From Deltaproteobacteria bacterium (GTDB taxonomy: Bacteria; Myxococcota_A; UBA796; GCA-2862545), in assembly GCA_007693595.1 (NCBI GenBank), contig REDI01000031.1:1-64000 (forward strand): a stretch of DNA of 64,000 bases, written 5' to 3'. The position numbers were made by a program, and so were the translations under genes. Below the pieces are notes generated by a model, which did no database searches, was not told where the DNA came from, and worked only from the letters and a program-made list of their open reading frames with translations. Below, piece after piece: positions 1-8,867 of the stretch (positions are counted from its first letter, which is position 1; each line of letters starts with the position of its first letter).

Positions 1-54
1 GACACGGACACGGACACGGACACGGACACGGACACGGACACGGACACGGACACC
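1..54 (+). repeat. Hexanucleotide tandem repeat (GACACG), coding for Asp-Thr
   Basis: Eight perfect GACACG units are followed by one GACACC unit, all in frame in the truncated MYXO-CTERM gene. The array continues past the left edge, so its full length is unknown. A perfect six-base unit keeps frame whenever copies are gained or lost, so linker length may vary between strains. Confidence 0.9.
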
Positions 55-162
55 GGGGGTGTCGAAGCCGGGTGTTATTGCTCGTCCTCGTCTTCGGCGA
101 GTGCGCTCTGGTGGCCTGCCCTCGCGCTCGGCCTCTTGGCGCTCGCCAGGCGTCGCCGCTGA
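1..162 (+). CDS. C-terminal end of a MYXO-CTERM surface protein (5' truncated)
   Basis: Frame 1 is open from the window edge to the TGA at 160-162 and gives 53 residues. They are nine Asp-Thr pairs, Gly-Gly, a Cys-Tyr-Cys motif (residues 25-27), a serine run, a hydrophobic segment (about residues 35-49) and four arginines before the stop. This order (Cys motif, transmembrane helix, basic tail) is that of the MYXO-CTERM sorting signal of myxobacteria, where the protein is thought to be processed at the Cys and shown on the cell surface. The Asp-Thr stretch is probably a stalk or linker next to the anchor. The functional domain lies outside the window, so nothing can be said about its activity. 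The tail pattern is convincing; the family name is from recall, not a profile search. Confidence 0.75.
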   Translation, partial: DTDTDTDTDTDTDTDTDTGGVEAGCYCSSSSSASALWWPALALGLLALARRRR

Positions 163-230
163 GCGATCGAAGGGGGCCACGCCGCGTTGGGCCGTCGACC
201 GCCCAAATGGCGGCCTGAAGGGAGGAGCCC

Positions 231-1160
231 TTGGCCGAGCGATTGCTCGTCTCTCTCGGAGTCTCGGCGCGTCCGGGGGGGCTGCTCCGTGCGGAGCTGA
301 GACTCTTGGACCTTGGCTCGGGTGCCTGGTCGCCGGTCTGGAGCATGTCGCCCGTTTCCTTGGCGATACAGGGGGATCACGCCGGGGTGACCGCCTTGGT
401 CGGCGAGGAGCTATGGGTGCCTACTCGTCGAGCGATCGTGGTCCTTGACCCCTGCACCTTCCGCGTGATCCGACACATTGACCACCCGCTCTTCCATGAC
501 CTGCACAGCGTGACGGATCTCGGCGCGGGCGAGGTCTTGGTCACCTCGACGGGCAACGAGCTCTTGCTCACCTTGACCACTGAGGGGGATCTTCGCGATG
601 TCATGACCCTCGGGGAGCCGCGGGACCTCGACCGAGACTACCGGGGCCTCCCCTACGATGAGTTCAAGCCGCACCGGGTCCACCCGAACCACGTCACGCT
701 TTGGCAGGGGAGGCGGTTGGTGACGGGCCTGCGCTCCGCGACGTGTACGGATCTGGACGACAGGAGCTACCAGATCTCCTTTGGGGGCCGCATGCCTCAC
801 GACGGGAGGCTGCGGGAGGGTTCGCTGTGGTTTACCACCACCTGCGGAAGCCTGGTGCAGATCGAGCCATCGCGCAGGACCGTCGTGCTCGATCTGAGGA
901 TCGTAGATCTGTCGGGTGGCGAGAAGCTGCTCGGCTTCTGCCGCGGGATCGAGATCGAAGAGGATCGGATCTGGGTTGGGCTGAGTCGGGTTCGCTGGAG
1001 CCGCTGGCGCAGCGTGGCGGGCGATGCTTGGCGAGCCCTCGCGGGGCGCCCCACCCCCGCCAGGGTGGTCGAGATCGACCTCTCGCGGCGCTGTGTCGTG
1101 CGCACCTTTGATCTCCCGGATGCAGGCGGGGCGGACATCTATGGGCTGACGCGGTGGTGA
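231..1160 (+). CDS. Beta-propeller-like protein of unknown function
   Basis: 309 residues from a TTG start with a strong GGAGGA about 5 bases upstream; no ATG fits as well. I see no signal peptide and no membrane segment, so it is probably cytoplasmic. The sequence has recurring short strand motifs of the type 'x-L-W-V-x-T' and 'V-V-x-L-D', as in six-bladed propellers, plus several His-rich spots (HDLHS near residue 88, HPNH near 150, PHDG near 185) that could line a site. I cannot assign a family with certainty; a sugar-lactone or metal-dependent propeller is only a guess. It ends 36 bases before slyX on the same strand, so the two may be cotranscribed. Confidence 0.65.
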   Translation: MAERLLVSLGVSARPGGLLRAELRLLDLGSGAWSPVWSMSPVSLAIQGDHAGVTALVGEELWVPTRRAIVVLDPCTFRVIRHIDHPLFHDLHSVTDLGAGEVLVTSTGNELLLTLTTEGDLRDVMTLGEPRDLDRDYRGLPYDEFKPHRVHPNHVTLWQGRRLVTGLRSATCTDLDDRSYQISFGGRMPHDGRLREGSLWFTTTCGSLVQIEPSRRTVVLDLRIVDLSGGEKLLGFCRGIEIEEDRIWVGLSRVRWSRWRSVAGDAWRALAGRPTPARVVEIDLSRRCVVRTFDLPDAGGADIYGLTRW

Positions 1161-1196
1161 AGCGGGATTAGGGGTCCGGCTCCGGCGGAGGTTCTC

Positions 1197-1382
1197 ATGC
1201 AACGACGTGTTGAAGATCTCGAGGTCAAGGTCGCCTACCTCGAAAAGCTCATCGAAGATCTCGATGAAGTGGTCAGGAGCCAGGCCGACGCCATCGATCG
1301 GCTCGCGCGCGAGCTCAAGGAGCTCCGTGAAGAGGTCGTCGACGTCGAAGACGAAGGCCACCAAGTGCCCCCGCATTATTGA
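1197..1382 (+). CDS. slyX: SlyX family protein
   Basis: 61 residues with GGAGG 5 bases before the ATG. Nearly the whole chain is a heptad-patterned coiled coil, and it ends in PPHY, the C-terminal signature of SlyX proteins (the E. coli protein also ends in PPPHY). The length fits the family (about 60-75). SlyX is a small cytoplasmic coiled-coil protein of unresolved function; in E. coli it was linked to phiX174 lysis through its neighbour slyD. No slyD is visible here. Confidence 0.85.
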   Translation: MQRRVEDLEVKVAYLEKLIEDLDEVVRSQADAIDRLARELKELREEVVDVEDEGHQVPPHY

Positions 1383-1457
1383 GCGGCCGCGTCGCACCCC
1401 GGTGGGGTGGCGCACGGGGGGCTTTCGTGCAACAGGGGGGGTCTTGGAGGTCGACTG

Positions 1458-3515
1458 ATGAACCGTCTCGCCTTGGCGCTCGCGCTTACCTGTGTCTCTT
1501 GCGCTCCGAAGGCCACCGAGCCCGAAGCCCCAACCGCCGACAAGCCCGATGGGCCCTACACAGAGGTCGAGCAGAGCGTGGCCGAGGCGATGAACCCTGA
1601 GGCCGATGCCTGTGAAGACTTCTACGAGTACGCTTGTGGGGGCTGGCTCGCGAACACCGAGCTGCCTTCCGATAAGACCCGTATGTCGCGTAGCTTCACC
1701 ACCATCCAGGATCAGAACCGCGCGATGCTCCGCGAGATCCTCGAGCAAGCTGCGGACGATCCGGGCGACGATCCCGATCTCAAGAAGGTCGGGGCCTTCT
1801 ACGGCGCCTGCATGGACATCGACGCCATCACTCAGGCGGGCCTCTCCCCCGTCCAGCCCTCCCTCGACGCCATCGCCCAGGCGAAGGACTTCAAGGCGCT
1901 GTGGGCTCTCGTGGCTGCCATGCACCTCGACGGCTCCGATCCGCTGTTCTCGATGGGGGTCGAGCCCGACTACAAGGATCCGACCTTCAACCTGCTGAAC
2001 ATCTGGCAGGGCGGCCTCGGCCTGCCCGATCGGTCCTTCTACCTCAACCAGGACAGCGCCGAGGTCAAGCAAGCCTATCAGGCGCACCTCGCGGCCATGC
2101 TCGAAGCCTCGGGCGTTGCCCCTGAGCTGGCCGGTGCGCAGGCGGAGCGCGTCGTGGCCTTCGAGACAGGTCTGGCCGAGGTCTCGTGGCCCCGGGCGGA
2201 GCTTCGTGACGCCGAGAAGACCTACAATCCGACCTCCGTCGCCGAGCTCGACAAGCTCACGCCCGCGCTGTCGTGGTCCGTGTTTCTCAAAGAGCTCGGT
2301 TACCCCGAGATCGAGAACACCAACGTCAACACCCCCTCCTTCTTCGAGGGCCTCTCGCCCCTGCTGCAAGAGACCGATCTCGACACCCTCAAGGCCTACC
2401 TGCAGCTTCGGGTCCTCAACAGCGCGGCGCCTTACCTCAGCCCCGAACTCGACTCGCTGCACTTCAGCTTCTATGGCACCGTGCTGTCGGGTCAGCAGGA
2501 ACAAGAGGATCGCTGGAAGCGCTGCGTGGGTCGAACGGAGTCGGCCATGGGCGAGGTCCTGGGCAAGGTCTACGTCGAGCGAGCCTTCCCGGGGGACAGC
2601 AAGGCCATCGCCCTCGACATGATCAGGCGGGTCGAGGGAGCCTTCGAGTCCGGCATGGCCGAGCTCGACTGGATGGACGACGCCACCCGTGCGGTCGCTA
2701 TCGAGAAGAGTCAGGCCATCACCAACAAGATCGGCTACCCCGACAAGTGGCGCGACTACTCTCCGCTCGTGGTCGAGCCCGGCGCGCATTTCCGAAACGT
2801 CGAGGCGGCCAAGCGCTTCGAGGCGCGGTTCTGGCTCGATCAAGCAGGGAAGGACGTCGACCGCGACCTCTGGTACATGTCCCCGCAGATGGTCAACGCC
2901 TACTACAACCCCTTGGCAAACGAGATCGCCTTTCCCGCCGGCATCCTTCAGCCGCCCTTCTTCAGTCGCGAGTTCCCACAGGCCATGAACTACGGTGCCA
3001 TGGGCATGGTCATGGGGCACGAGGTCAGCCACGGCTTCGACGACTCCGGGCGCAAGTTCAGCCCCACGGGCGCCCTTACGGAGTGGTGGCCGCCCGAGGT
3101 CGCGGAGCGCTTCGAGGAGCGCGCCTCTTGCGTCGAAGAGCAGTACAACGCCTACGAGGTCCAACCCGGCCTCTTCGTCGACGGCAAGCTCACCCTCGGC
3201 GAGAACATCGCTGATCTCGGTGGCATGAAGCAGTCCTTCCGCGCCTATCGAACGTGGGTCGAGGAGCACGGCGCCGAGCCCGAGATCGCGGGCTTGACCC
3301 CCGAGCAGCTCTTCTTCGTCGCCTACGCCCAGTCGTGGTGCTCCATCTACACCCCCGAAGCCGAGAAGGTGCAGGTCCGCTCCGATCCGCACAGCCCCTC
3401 GCGCTTCCGGGTAAACGGTCCGTTGCGCAACCTGCCCTACTTCGGCGAGGCCTTCGGCTGTGAGCGCGGCGCGCCGCTCTTCCCGGAGGCCGACGAGATC
3501 TGCGTGATCTGGTAA
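1458..3515 (+). CDS. M13 family zinc metallopeptidase (neprilysin/PepO-like), lipoprotein
   Basis: 685 residues. The ATG at 1458 follows GGAGG by 7 bases; an in-frame GTG at 1407 lacks a site. The first 16 residues form a signal peptide ending near VSC, a borderline lipobox, so the enzyme is probably anchored on the envelope. Catalytic signatures of M13 are present: HEVSH at about residues 521-525 (zinc ligands and general base), GENIADLGG near 581 (third ligand Glu), NAYYNP upstream for substrate binding, and the conserved C-terminal end in CVIW. The family cleaves small peptides on the N side of hydrophobic residues. The length matches PepO and neprilysin ectodomains. Function in this organism is unknown; peptide turnover in the periplasm or outside the cell is likely. 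Confidence 0.92.
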   Translation: MNRLALALALTCVSCAPKATEPEAPTADKPDGPYTEVEQSVAEAMNPEADACEDFYEYACGGWLANTELPSDKTRMSRSFTTIQDQNRAMLREILEQAADDPGDDPDLKKVGAFYGACMDIDAITQAGLSPVQPSLDAIAQAKDFKALWALVAAMHLDGSDPLFSMGVEPDYKDPTFNLLNIWQGGLGLPDRSFYLNQDSAEVKQAYQAHLAAMLEASGVAPELAGAQAERVVAFETGLAEVSWPRAELRDAEKTYNPTSVAELDKLTPALSWSVFLKELGYPEIENTNVNTPSFFEGLSPLLQETDLDTLKAYLQLRVLNSAAPYLSPELDSLHFSFYGTVLSGQQEQEDRWKRCVGRTESAMGEVLGKVYVERAFPGDSKAIALDMIRRVEGAFESGMAELDWMDDATRAVAIEKSQAITNKIGYPDKWRDYSPLVVEPGAHFRNVEAAKRFEARFWLDQAGKDVDRDLWYMSPQMVNAYYNPLANEIAFPAGILQPPFFSREFPQAMNYGAMGMVMGHEVSHGFDDSGRKFSPTGALTEWWPPEVAERFEERASCVEEQYNAYEVQPGLFVDGKLTLGENIADLGGMKQSFRAYRTWVEEHGAEPEIAGLTPEQLFFVAYAQSWCSIYTPEAEKVQVRSDPHSPSRFRVNGPLRNLPYFGEAFGCERGAPLFPEADEICVIW

Positions 3516-3585
3516 CGATGCCTTGGCTCCGCGGAGGCCCATGGGTTGGGGGGGCGGGGACCCGCGCTCTGGGGGCCTCAGTGCT

Positions 3586-3984
3586 TCAGGGGTCGGGAAC
3601 GAGCGTGATCGAGGCGCTGTTGACGCAGTAGCGCTTGCCGGTCGGCGGGGGGCCGTCTGGAAAGACGTGGCCCAGATGCCCCCCGCAGGCCCGACAGAGG
3701 ATCTCTTCGCGGATCATGCCATGGGAACGGTCGATCTGGACCTCGATGACATCGTCGCCGAGGTCATCGTAGAAGCTGGGCCACCCGCAGCCTGATGCGT
3801 ACTTGGTCTCGGATCGGAAGAGCGGCGTGTCGCATCCGGCGCAATGGTAGGTGCCCGCGGTCTGGGTCTGCCAGTATTCCCCGGTGAAGGCGCGCTCCGT
3901 CCCTGCCTCGCGCAGGATGTGGAACTGGTGTTCGGTGAGCTGGGCGCGCCAGAGTGCCTCCGACTTCTGGACGGTACGAGCCAT
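3586..3984 (-). CDS. msrB: Peptide-methionine (R)-S-oxide reductase MsrB
   Basis: 132 residues; AGGAGG lies 4 bases before the ATG. It reduces the R epimer of methionine sulfoxide in proteins. Visible are the two zinc-binding pairs (C48-x2-C51 and C97-x2-C100), the GCGWPSF substrate motif and the catalytic Cys120 in RYCVNS. The length is standard for a stand-alone cytoplasmic MsrB; no MsrA domain is fused and none is adjacent. It is monocistronic, convergent with the M13 peptidase gene and divergent from alkC. Confidence 0.96.
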   Translation of the reverse strand: MARTVQKSEALWRAQLTEHQFHILREAGTERAFTGEYWQTQTAGTYHCAGCDTPLFRSETKYASGCGWPSFYDDLGDDVIEVQIDRSHGMIREEILCRACGGHLGHVFPDGPPPTGKRYCVNSASITLVPDP

Positions 3985-4130
3985 GGTTCCTCCTTGACGC
4001 GTGTCATAGCCCGACGGTGCGCGGACGCGCAGCGCGAGCCTGTGGGATCAGGGTGGAGAGGATACAGGTCGGTTCTCGTGGTCAGCCGCCGACCGCGCCC
4101 CGCGCCTTGGAAGGCGGGTCTGGAGCCCCA

Positions 4131-5246
4131 ATGCCCGAGCCCTTTAAAGATCGGATCAACGCTCGGAGCGTCCGTCGCCTCGCGGCGGACTTGGCGCGAA
4201 CTCTACGCTCCTTCCAAGCCGATGACTTCGTGACGTCGGCCTGTGAGGGGCTGGACGTGCTCGAGCTGAAGGGTCGGGTCGACCACGTCGCGGATCAGCT
4301 CCGAGCGAATCTCCCCACAGATTGGGGCGACGCGGTGGAGGCGCTCATCGCGGCCTCCGGTGAGCCGCTCCCCAATGCACAGCGGGTCGCGGGTCGGATG
4401 GAGCTGTGGCCGGTCCTCACGGTCGTCGAGCGTCATGGGCTGCACGACCCCGAGCGCTCCCTCGCGGCGCTCCGGAGCCTCACGCGTCGCTTCTCGGCTG
4501 AGTTCGCGATCCGTCCCTACTTGTTACATCACCCTGAGCGGACCTGGACGGCGCTTCAGGCCTGGACCACCGATCCTTGTCTGCACGTCCGGCGGCTCTG
4601 TTCCGAAGGGAGCCGTCCTCGGTTGCCCTGGGCCTCGTCACTGCGTGCGTCCATCGAGGATCCCGGCCGTGGACTTCGCTTGATCGAGCGGCTCAAGGAC
4701 GACCGGGAGCCCTACGTGCGTCGATCGGTCGCGAATCACCTCAACGATGTGTGTAAAGATCATCCTGAGCGCGCGCTGAAGGTCGCGGAGGGGTGGTTGA
4801 AGGAGGCTCCCTCGGTCCGCCGCCGGCTAGTGCGTCACGGGGTTCGCACGCTGCTTAAGGCTGGTGAACCTAGGGCGCTGGCCCTGTTCGGCTTCGATCC
4901 CCCCGAGGTCGCTGTCTCAGGCGCCCGCGCCGATCCTGCGCTCCTGCGGATCGGGGCCTCCACCACCCTTCGCCTCGCCGTGCGCTCCTGCGCTGCGATC
5001 GATCAGCCTCTCCGGATCGACTGGATCGTGCATGGCCCTGGACTGAGGAGGCGCACGCGTCGTGTGGTTCGAGGCCCGGGGGGTACCCTGGAGCCAGGGG
5101 AGCTGTGGAGCATCGAGTACCGCTTGCCGATGGCGCCCACCACCACGCGGGCGGTCCGTCCGGGCGAGCATGTGATCGAGGTGCAGATCAACGGGGTTAT
5201 CCTGTCGGAGATCCGCCTGACGATGCTGCCGACCCTGGAGGCCTGA
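4131..5246 (+). CDS. alkC: AlkC-type DNA alkylation repair glycosylase
   Basis: 371 residues from the ATG at 4131, with GGAG 5 bases upstream; longer in-frame extensions have no ribosome site. The N-terminal MPEPFKDRIN segment and helical HEAT-like repeats (to about residue 270) with a RLIERLKDD...YVRRSVANHLND block match AlkC/AlkD glycosylases, which excise N3-alkylated purines without flipping the base. The last ~95 residues are beta-rich and resemble the Ig-like domain specific to AlkC, ending in a PGEHVIEVQING strand. The stop codon overlaps the next ATG by one base (TGATG), so the downstream AlbA_2 protein is translationally coupled. The family is solid; the choice of AlkC over AlkD rests on the Ig-like tail. 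Confidence 0.85.
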   Translation: MPEPFKDRINARSVRRLAADLARTLRSFQADDFVTSACEGLDVLELKGRVDHVADQLRANLPTDWGDAVEALIAASGEPLPNAQRVAGRMELWPVLTVVERHGLHDPERSLAALRSLTRRFSAEFAIRPYLLHHPERTWTALQAWTTDPCLHVRRLCSEGSRPRLPWASSLRASIEDPGRGLRLIERLKDDREPYVRRSVANHLNDVCKDHPERALKVAEGWLKEAPSVRRRLVRHGVRTLLKAGEPRALALFGFDPPEVAVSGARADPALLRIGASTTLRLAVRSCAAIDQPLRIDWIVHGPGLRRRTRRVVRGPGGTLEPGELWSIEYRLPMAPTTTRAVRPGEHVIEVQINGVILSEIRLTMLPTLEA

Positions 5247-6220
5247 TGGCTTGGGGACACACCTGGACCGAGCAGATGCTCGACGACCTCGAGCCCGATG
5301 AGCACTCCTATCAGGAGTTCAAGGCCTCGCCCTTTATGGTCACCGACGACCATGAGATCGCACCCGGCTTTCTCTTTCGGTTGTCCAAGCAGGTCAGCGC
5401 CTTCGCGAACGGCCACGGGGGCCGACTCTTCATCGGCATCGACGACCAGGGGCGGATCGATGGGGGGGTTCCTCGCGATCTCAAGGGTGGGGGCGTGCGG
5501 GAGTGGCTCGAAGACGTGGTGCCGGGCTCGGTCGATCCACCCCTGCGCGCCTTCAACGTCTTCGAGGTCCCCTGGCCAGGCCCCGGGGTGCCGACCAGCC
5601 TGCGCCGGGGCTGCGCGGTCTACGTCGTCGAGATCCAGCCCAGCCACGACGCACCCCACCAGGCTCAGGACTATCGCTACTACCTACGAATAGCGGGAAA
5701 GTCCCGCCCGATGAGCCACCTCCACCTCGAAGACATCAGTCGTCGGACCCGCACCCCACGGGTCCGGGTCGGTCGGCTCGCGCCGTTCGGCGAGCCCGAG
5801 CTCGTCCTCGACGACCCGCGAGGACCCAAGGTTCAGCTTCAGTTTCAGGTCTTCCTCCTCAACGAGGGGCGGGTCATGGCGCAGCACTGCGGTGGCGAGA
5901 TCGTCGTGCCACGCCCCCTCGTCAACAAGCGGCTTCGGCAGAGGCTTCGCGACGAAGGGGTGGATCTTACCCAGACCCCCGGTGAGCTGCACGCCTTTCG
6001 CTACCATCCAAGGCCCCTCTTCCCGGGTCAGGAGCTACCGTTGACCTCCTTCTGGGTCGGGATCCACGAGAATAATCTCGAGGCGGTTCGATCGGGTGAG
6101 TCGCGGATCGGCTGGCGGGTCTACGCCGACGACGCGCCTGCGACCGAGGGCGACCGGGCGCTCCACAGCTTCGGGGTCGTCAAGGATGCCCTGCGCTGGG
6201 TTGAGTCCAAGCTGCGTTAG
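5246..6220 (+). CDS. AlbA_2 / Schlafen-type putative nucleic-acid-binding protein
   Basis: 324 residues starting inside the alkC stop codon. The N-terminal ~150 residues carry the AlbA_2 (divergent AAA-4) signature: an acidic YQEFKAS strand, then SAFANGHGGRLFIGIDDQG and a basic RYYLRIAGKS strand. The rest (about 160-324) is beta-rich without a family I recognise. AlbA_2 domains occur in Schlafen proteins, which bind or cleave nucleic acid, and in putative transcription regulators; no nuclease motif is clear to me. Strict coupling to alkC suggests a role with the alkylation-repair glycosylase, but that is inference. It lacks the winged-helix tail of many AlbA_2 regulators. Confidence 0.8.
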   Translation: MAWGHTWTEQMLDDLEPDEHSYQEFKASPFMVTDDHEIAPGFLFRLSKQVSAFANGHGGRLFIGIDDQGRIDGGVPRDLKGGGVREWLEDVVPGSVDPPLRAFNVFEVPWPGPGVPTSLRRGCAVYVVEIQPSHDAPHQAQDYRYYLRIAGKSRPMSHLHLEDISRRTRTPRVRVGRLAPFGEPELVLDDPRGPKVQLQFQVFLLNEGRVMAQHCGGEIVVPRPLVNKRLRQRLRDEGVDLTQTPGELHAFRYHPRPLFPGQELPLTSFWVGIHENNLEAVRSGESRIGWRVYADDAPATEGDRALHSFGVVKDALRWVESKLR

Positions 6221-6247
6221 GGCCCCAGCGCGCTCTGTTCCAGGCGA

Positions 6248-8788
6248 TCAGGGGGACTCGAACACGCCGGACTCCAGCGCGGCGCGGCGCAGGGCGCCGG
6301 CCATCTCGCGGGCGGTGGACCACCGATCGTCGGGCTCGACCTCGAGTGCCTTCATCACGACGTCGGCGATGGGGGCGGGAACGTCGGGAGCACGGGTCGA
6401 GAGGGGCTCGGGATCGTGCACCAGTCGAATCATGGCGAGCTGCTGGACGCTCTGGCCCGAGAAGGGGATGTCGCCCGTCAGGAGCTCGTACAGCACCAGG
6501 CCCAAGGCGTAGAGGTCTACGCGCCCATCGAGGGGGGCGCGCTCTACCTGCTCGGGCGCGAGGTAGCGCGGCGTGCCGAGGATGGGAGCGCGCGGATCCA
6601 GGGTATCTTCAACGCGGATCGCGACGCCGAAGTCGAGCACCTTGGGTAGTTCGGCCTCGGGCTGCTCACAGAGGAAGATGTTGGCGGGCTTGATGTCGCG
6701 GTGTACCACGCCGTGCTCGTGGGCGGCATCGAGGCCGTCGAGGACGGCGAGCGCTACCTTGACCACGTCCTGGAGCGGCATCTTGCGGACGCCCTGGATC
6801 CGGTCGGCCAGCTCCTCGCCGTACAGGCGCTCCATCACCATCCACGCGTCTTGATCGGCGGCTCCATAGTCGAAGACGCGGATCGTGTTGGGGTGCTCGA
6901 TGCGCGAGGCGATGCGGGCTTCAAAGTAGAAGCGCTGGACGTTGGATGGATCGGCGGCGATCTCGGGGAGGAGCATCTTGACGGCGAGCTCCTCGCCGCT
7001 CTGGGGGTCGGTGGCGCTGTAGACCACCCCCATGCCTCCGCGGGCGAGCTCTCCGCTGATCCGGTAGGGCCCAACCTGGGTCGGTGGGGTGTCGCGGGGC
7101 ATGGCGGGCAGCGAGATCCAGTGGAAGGGCTGTCCCTCAGCGACGATCAAGGGCAGGTCCTTGCTGACGCGTAGCGCGGAGAGGTCGGGATCTTCGGCGG
7201 CAGCCTTGGCGATCGCCACCCGGCCTGCCCCCACTCGGCGAACGAGCGCCATGCTGCGCTCGACGTCTGGGCCCAGGGGAAGCTCGCGCTCCGCCGTTCG
7301 GAAGACCGCGACCTGGGCGTGATCGAGGAGCATCGAGAGCTCGGGGGCGGGCAGCAGGCGCCAGGCTGCGAGCATCGCGGTCGGCAGATCCCGCCATAGC
7401 GTCAGCACGCAGCCGTCGGAGGCGAAAGACCAGATCGGTCCCTGATCCCCGCGCTCCAGATCGAAGGTCGCGTCGGAGTCGTGGGTCAAGCCATGCAGCA
7501 GGACCTCCGCCTCGTCGGCCCCGTCGATGAGCAGGATCGCCCCTTCAAGGTGCCTGAGCTCCGGAGGGCTGGGCAAGGCGGTGGTGTCGACGAGCTCACG
7601 GGCGCGCGGGTGCTCGAGCAGGCGGCTGAGGGGAAGGGCGTCCTCGGGGCGATAACGGCGCTCGAGCTGGACGAAGGAGGCTTCTTGGGAGCGGTTGTGC
7701 AAGTGGACGTCGACCTGGCCGGGGCCGACCCGAAGGAGTGCGGGTGAGAGCTTGTTATCGCGGAGCTCGGCCGCCGCGGCTCGGGCGCGTAGGCCCTCGC
7801 GGACCTCGAGAGAGGCGCGGGCCGAGCCGTCGAAGGTGCGCAGGAGGTAGGCCCCGGACTCCAGGTTCAGGGTCAGTCGGACCTCTTCGCCAGCGGGCAG
7901 GAGGACCCGAGCGAGCACCTGGGGCGTGTGGACAGGGCTGTTGATGCAGTCGAGGGGGACCTCGATCTGGCGGAGATCCTCGGCGGGCTTGAAGGAGATC
8001 TCGAGGCTGTCTGGCAGAGTGCCGTCGTAGCGGATCCGGCAGGACTCGCAGTGGGGCTCGACCTCGCTCAGATCGAGCGCCTCGAGGCGCACCTTGGGCC
8101 CATGACAAGAGGGGCAGAGCAGGTCGTAACGGAGCTGTAGAGCTCCCTTGGCGCAGGCGCCGAGGAAGGCATCGAGGACCTCGGCTTCGGGGACTTGCCA
8201 GGCGCGGGCCAGGGCGAGGGGCCGCATCCGGTCGACCTCGCGCGGATCGCCATGGTCGACGAGCGCGGCGAGCTTCTCCCCGAGGGGCACCCCCTCGAAA
8301 CGGGCGAGGGTGGCGGGACGCGGGGCGGGCTGCTGGTCCTGGCTGAGCCGCTTGGCCGTGGCGTCGATGGTGCGGTTGAGCATGGGCCGAACCGAGGTGG
8401 TGGCCTCGAACCAGATGGCGGGCAGCAGGAGGGGGTGCACCGGGTAGAGATCGACCCGATAGTCGAGGTGCACACCGTCTTCGCGTGGGTCGAGGACGAT
8501 GGTGGCCACCAGGTGATCCAGCGGCCCGCCCTGGAAGCGTCGCACGCTGCGGAACGTGCGCGGCGCCTCGAGCTGGAAGGGCTCGTCTTCCCAGCGCAGG
8601 CGGATCCCCATGCGCCGCACCTCACCGTAGCGGCGCGGCCGACCTTGTTCGTCGATCTCCTGGCGGAAGTAGAAGCCGAGGCCTGCCTCGCGGTTGAAGC
8701 GGTCGGTGTCCGAGAAGATGCGCCAAGCCGCCCAGAGGTCGTGGGTAGGAAGAACTCGGGTCAGGTGGATGGTGAAGGGCTTGGGCAT
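6248..8788 (-). CDS. Ser/Thr protein kinase with SRPBCC, DUF5939-like and degenerate cyclase-like regions
   Basis: 846 residues from the ATG at 8788; a GTG at 8824 would add 12 residues, and neither start has a clear Shine-Dalgarno. Residues ~1-160 look like an SRPBCC (START-like) domain. Residues ~165-400 resemble DUF5939, usually found in front of class III nucleotide cyclases, with two CxxC-type pairs (CPSC, CESC). Residues ~415-560 align by eye with a cyclase catalytic domain but lack the metal-binding aspartates. Residues ~572-846 are a full Hanks kinase: GELARGGMG loop, AVK lysine, HRDIKPAN, DFG and APE. No transmembrane helix is seen, so it is a soluble kinase. It lies 79 bases downstream of topA on the same strand and may be read with it. 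Kinase identity is certain; the upstream domain names are pattern-based. Confidence 0.85.
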   Translation of the reverse strand: MPKPFTIHLTRVLPTHDLWAAWRIFSDTDRFNREAGLGFYFRQEIDEQGRPRRYGEVRRMGIRLRWEDEPFQLEAPRTFRSVRRFQGGPLDHLVATIVLDPREDGVHLDYRVDLYPVHPLLLPAIWFEATTSVRPMLNRTIDATAKRLSQDQQPAPRPATLARFEGVPLGEKLAALVDHGDPREVDRMRPLALARAWQVPEAEVLDAFLGACAKGALQLRYDLLCPSCHGPKVRLEALDLSEVEPHCESCRIRYDGTLPDSLEISFKPAEDLRQIEVPLDCINSPVHTPQVLARVLLPAGEEVRLTLNLESGAYLLRTFDGSARASLEVREGLRARAAAAELRDNKLSPALLRVGPGQVDVHLHNRSQEASFVQLERRYRPEDALPLSRLLEHPRARELVDTTALPSPPELRHLEGAILLIDGADEAEVLLHGLTHDSDATFDLERGDQGPIWSFASDGCVLTLWRDLPTAMLAAWRLLPAPELSMLLDHAQVAVFRTAERELPLGPDVERSMALVRRVGAGRVAIAKAAAEDPDLSALRVSKDLPLIVAEGQPFHWISLPAMPRDTPPTQVGPYRISGELARGGMGVVYSATDPQSGEELAVKMLLPEIAADPSNVQRFYFEARIASRIEHPNTIRVFDYGAADQDAWMVMERLYGEELADRIQGVRKMPLQDVVKVALAVLDGLDAAHEHGVVHRDIKPANIFLCEQPEAELPKVLDFGVAIRVEDTLDPRAPILGTPRYLAPEQVERAPLDGRVDLYALGLVLYELLTGDIPFSGQSVQQLAMIRLVHDPEPLSTRAPDVPAPIADVVMKALEVEPDDRWSTAREMAGALRRAALESGVFESP

Positions 8789-8867
8789 TGGGGGAGGGTA
8801 TCCCACTGCGGGCCTCCGAGACACCGGGTCGGGATCGCGGTGGCGGAGTCGATCCTTTCCCCAGCGG

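Noticed and set aside
411-3542. 1043-codon open frame on the minus strand
   Set aside because: It lies opposite the M13 peptidase and neighbours; no recognisable domains, and such antisense frames are common in high-GC DNA. The plus-strand genes have clear motifs and ribosome sites.
3994-4006. TTGAC...GTCA arms upstream of msrB as a third copy of the TTGACnnGTCAA motif
   Set aside because: The arms are four bases apart instead of two and the last base differs, so it does not fit the palindrome.
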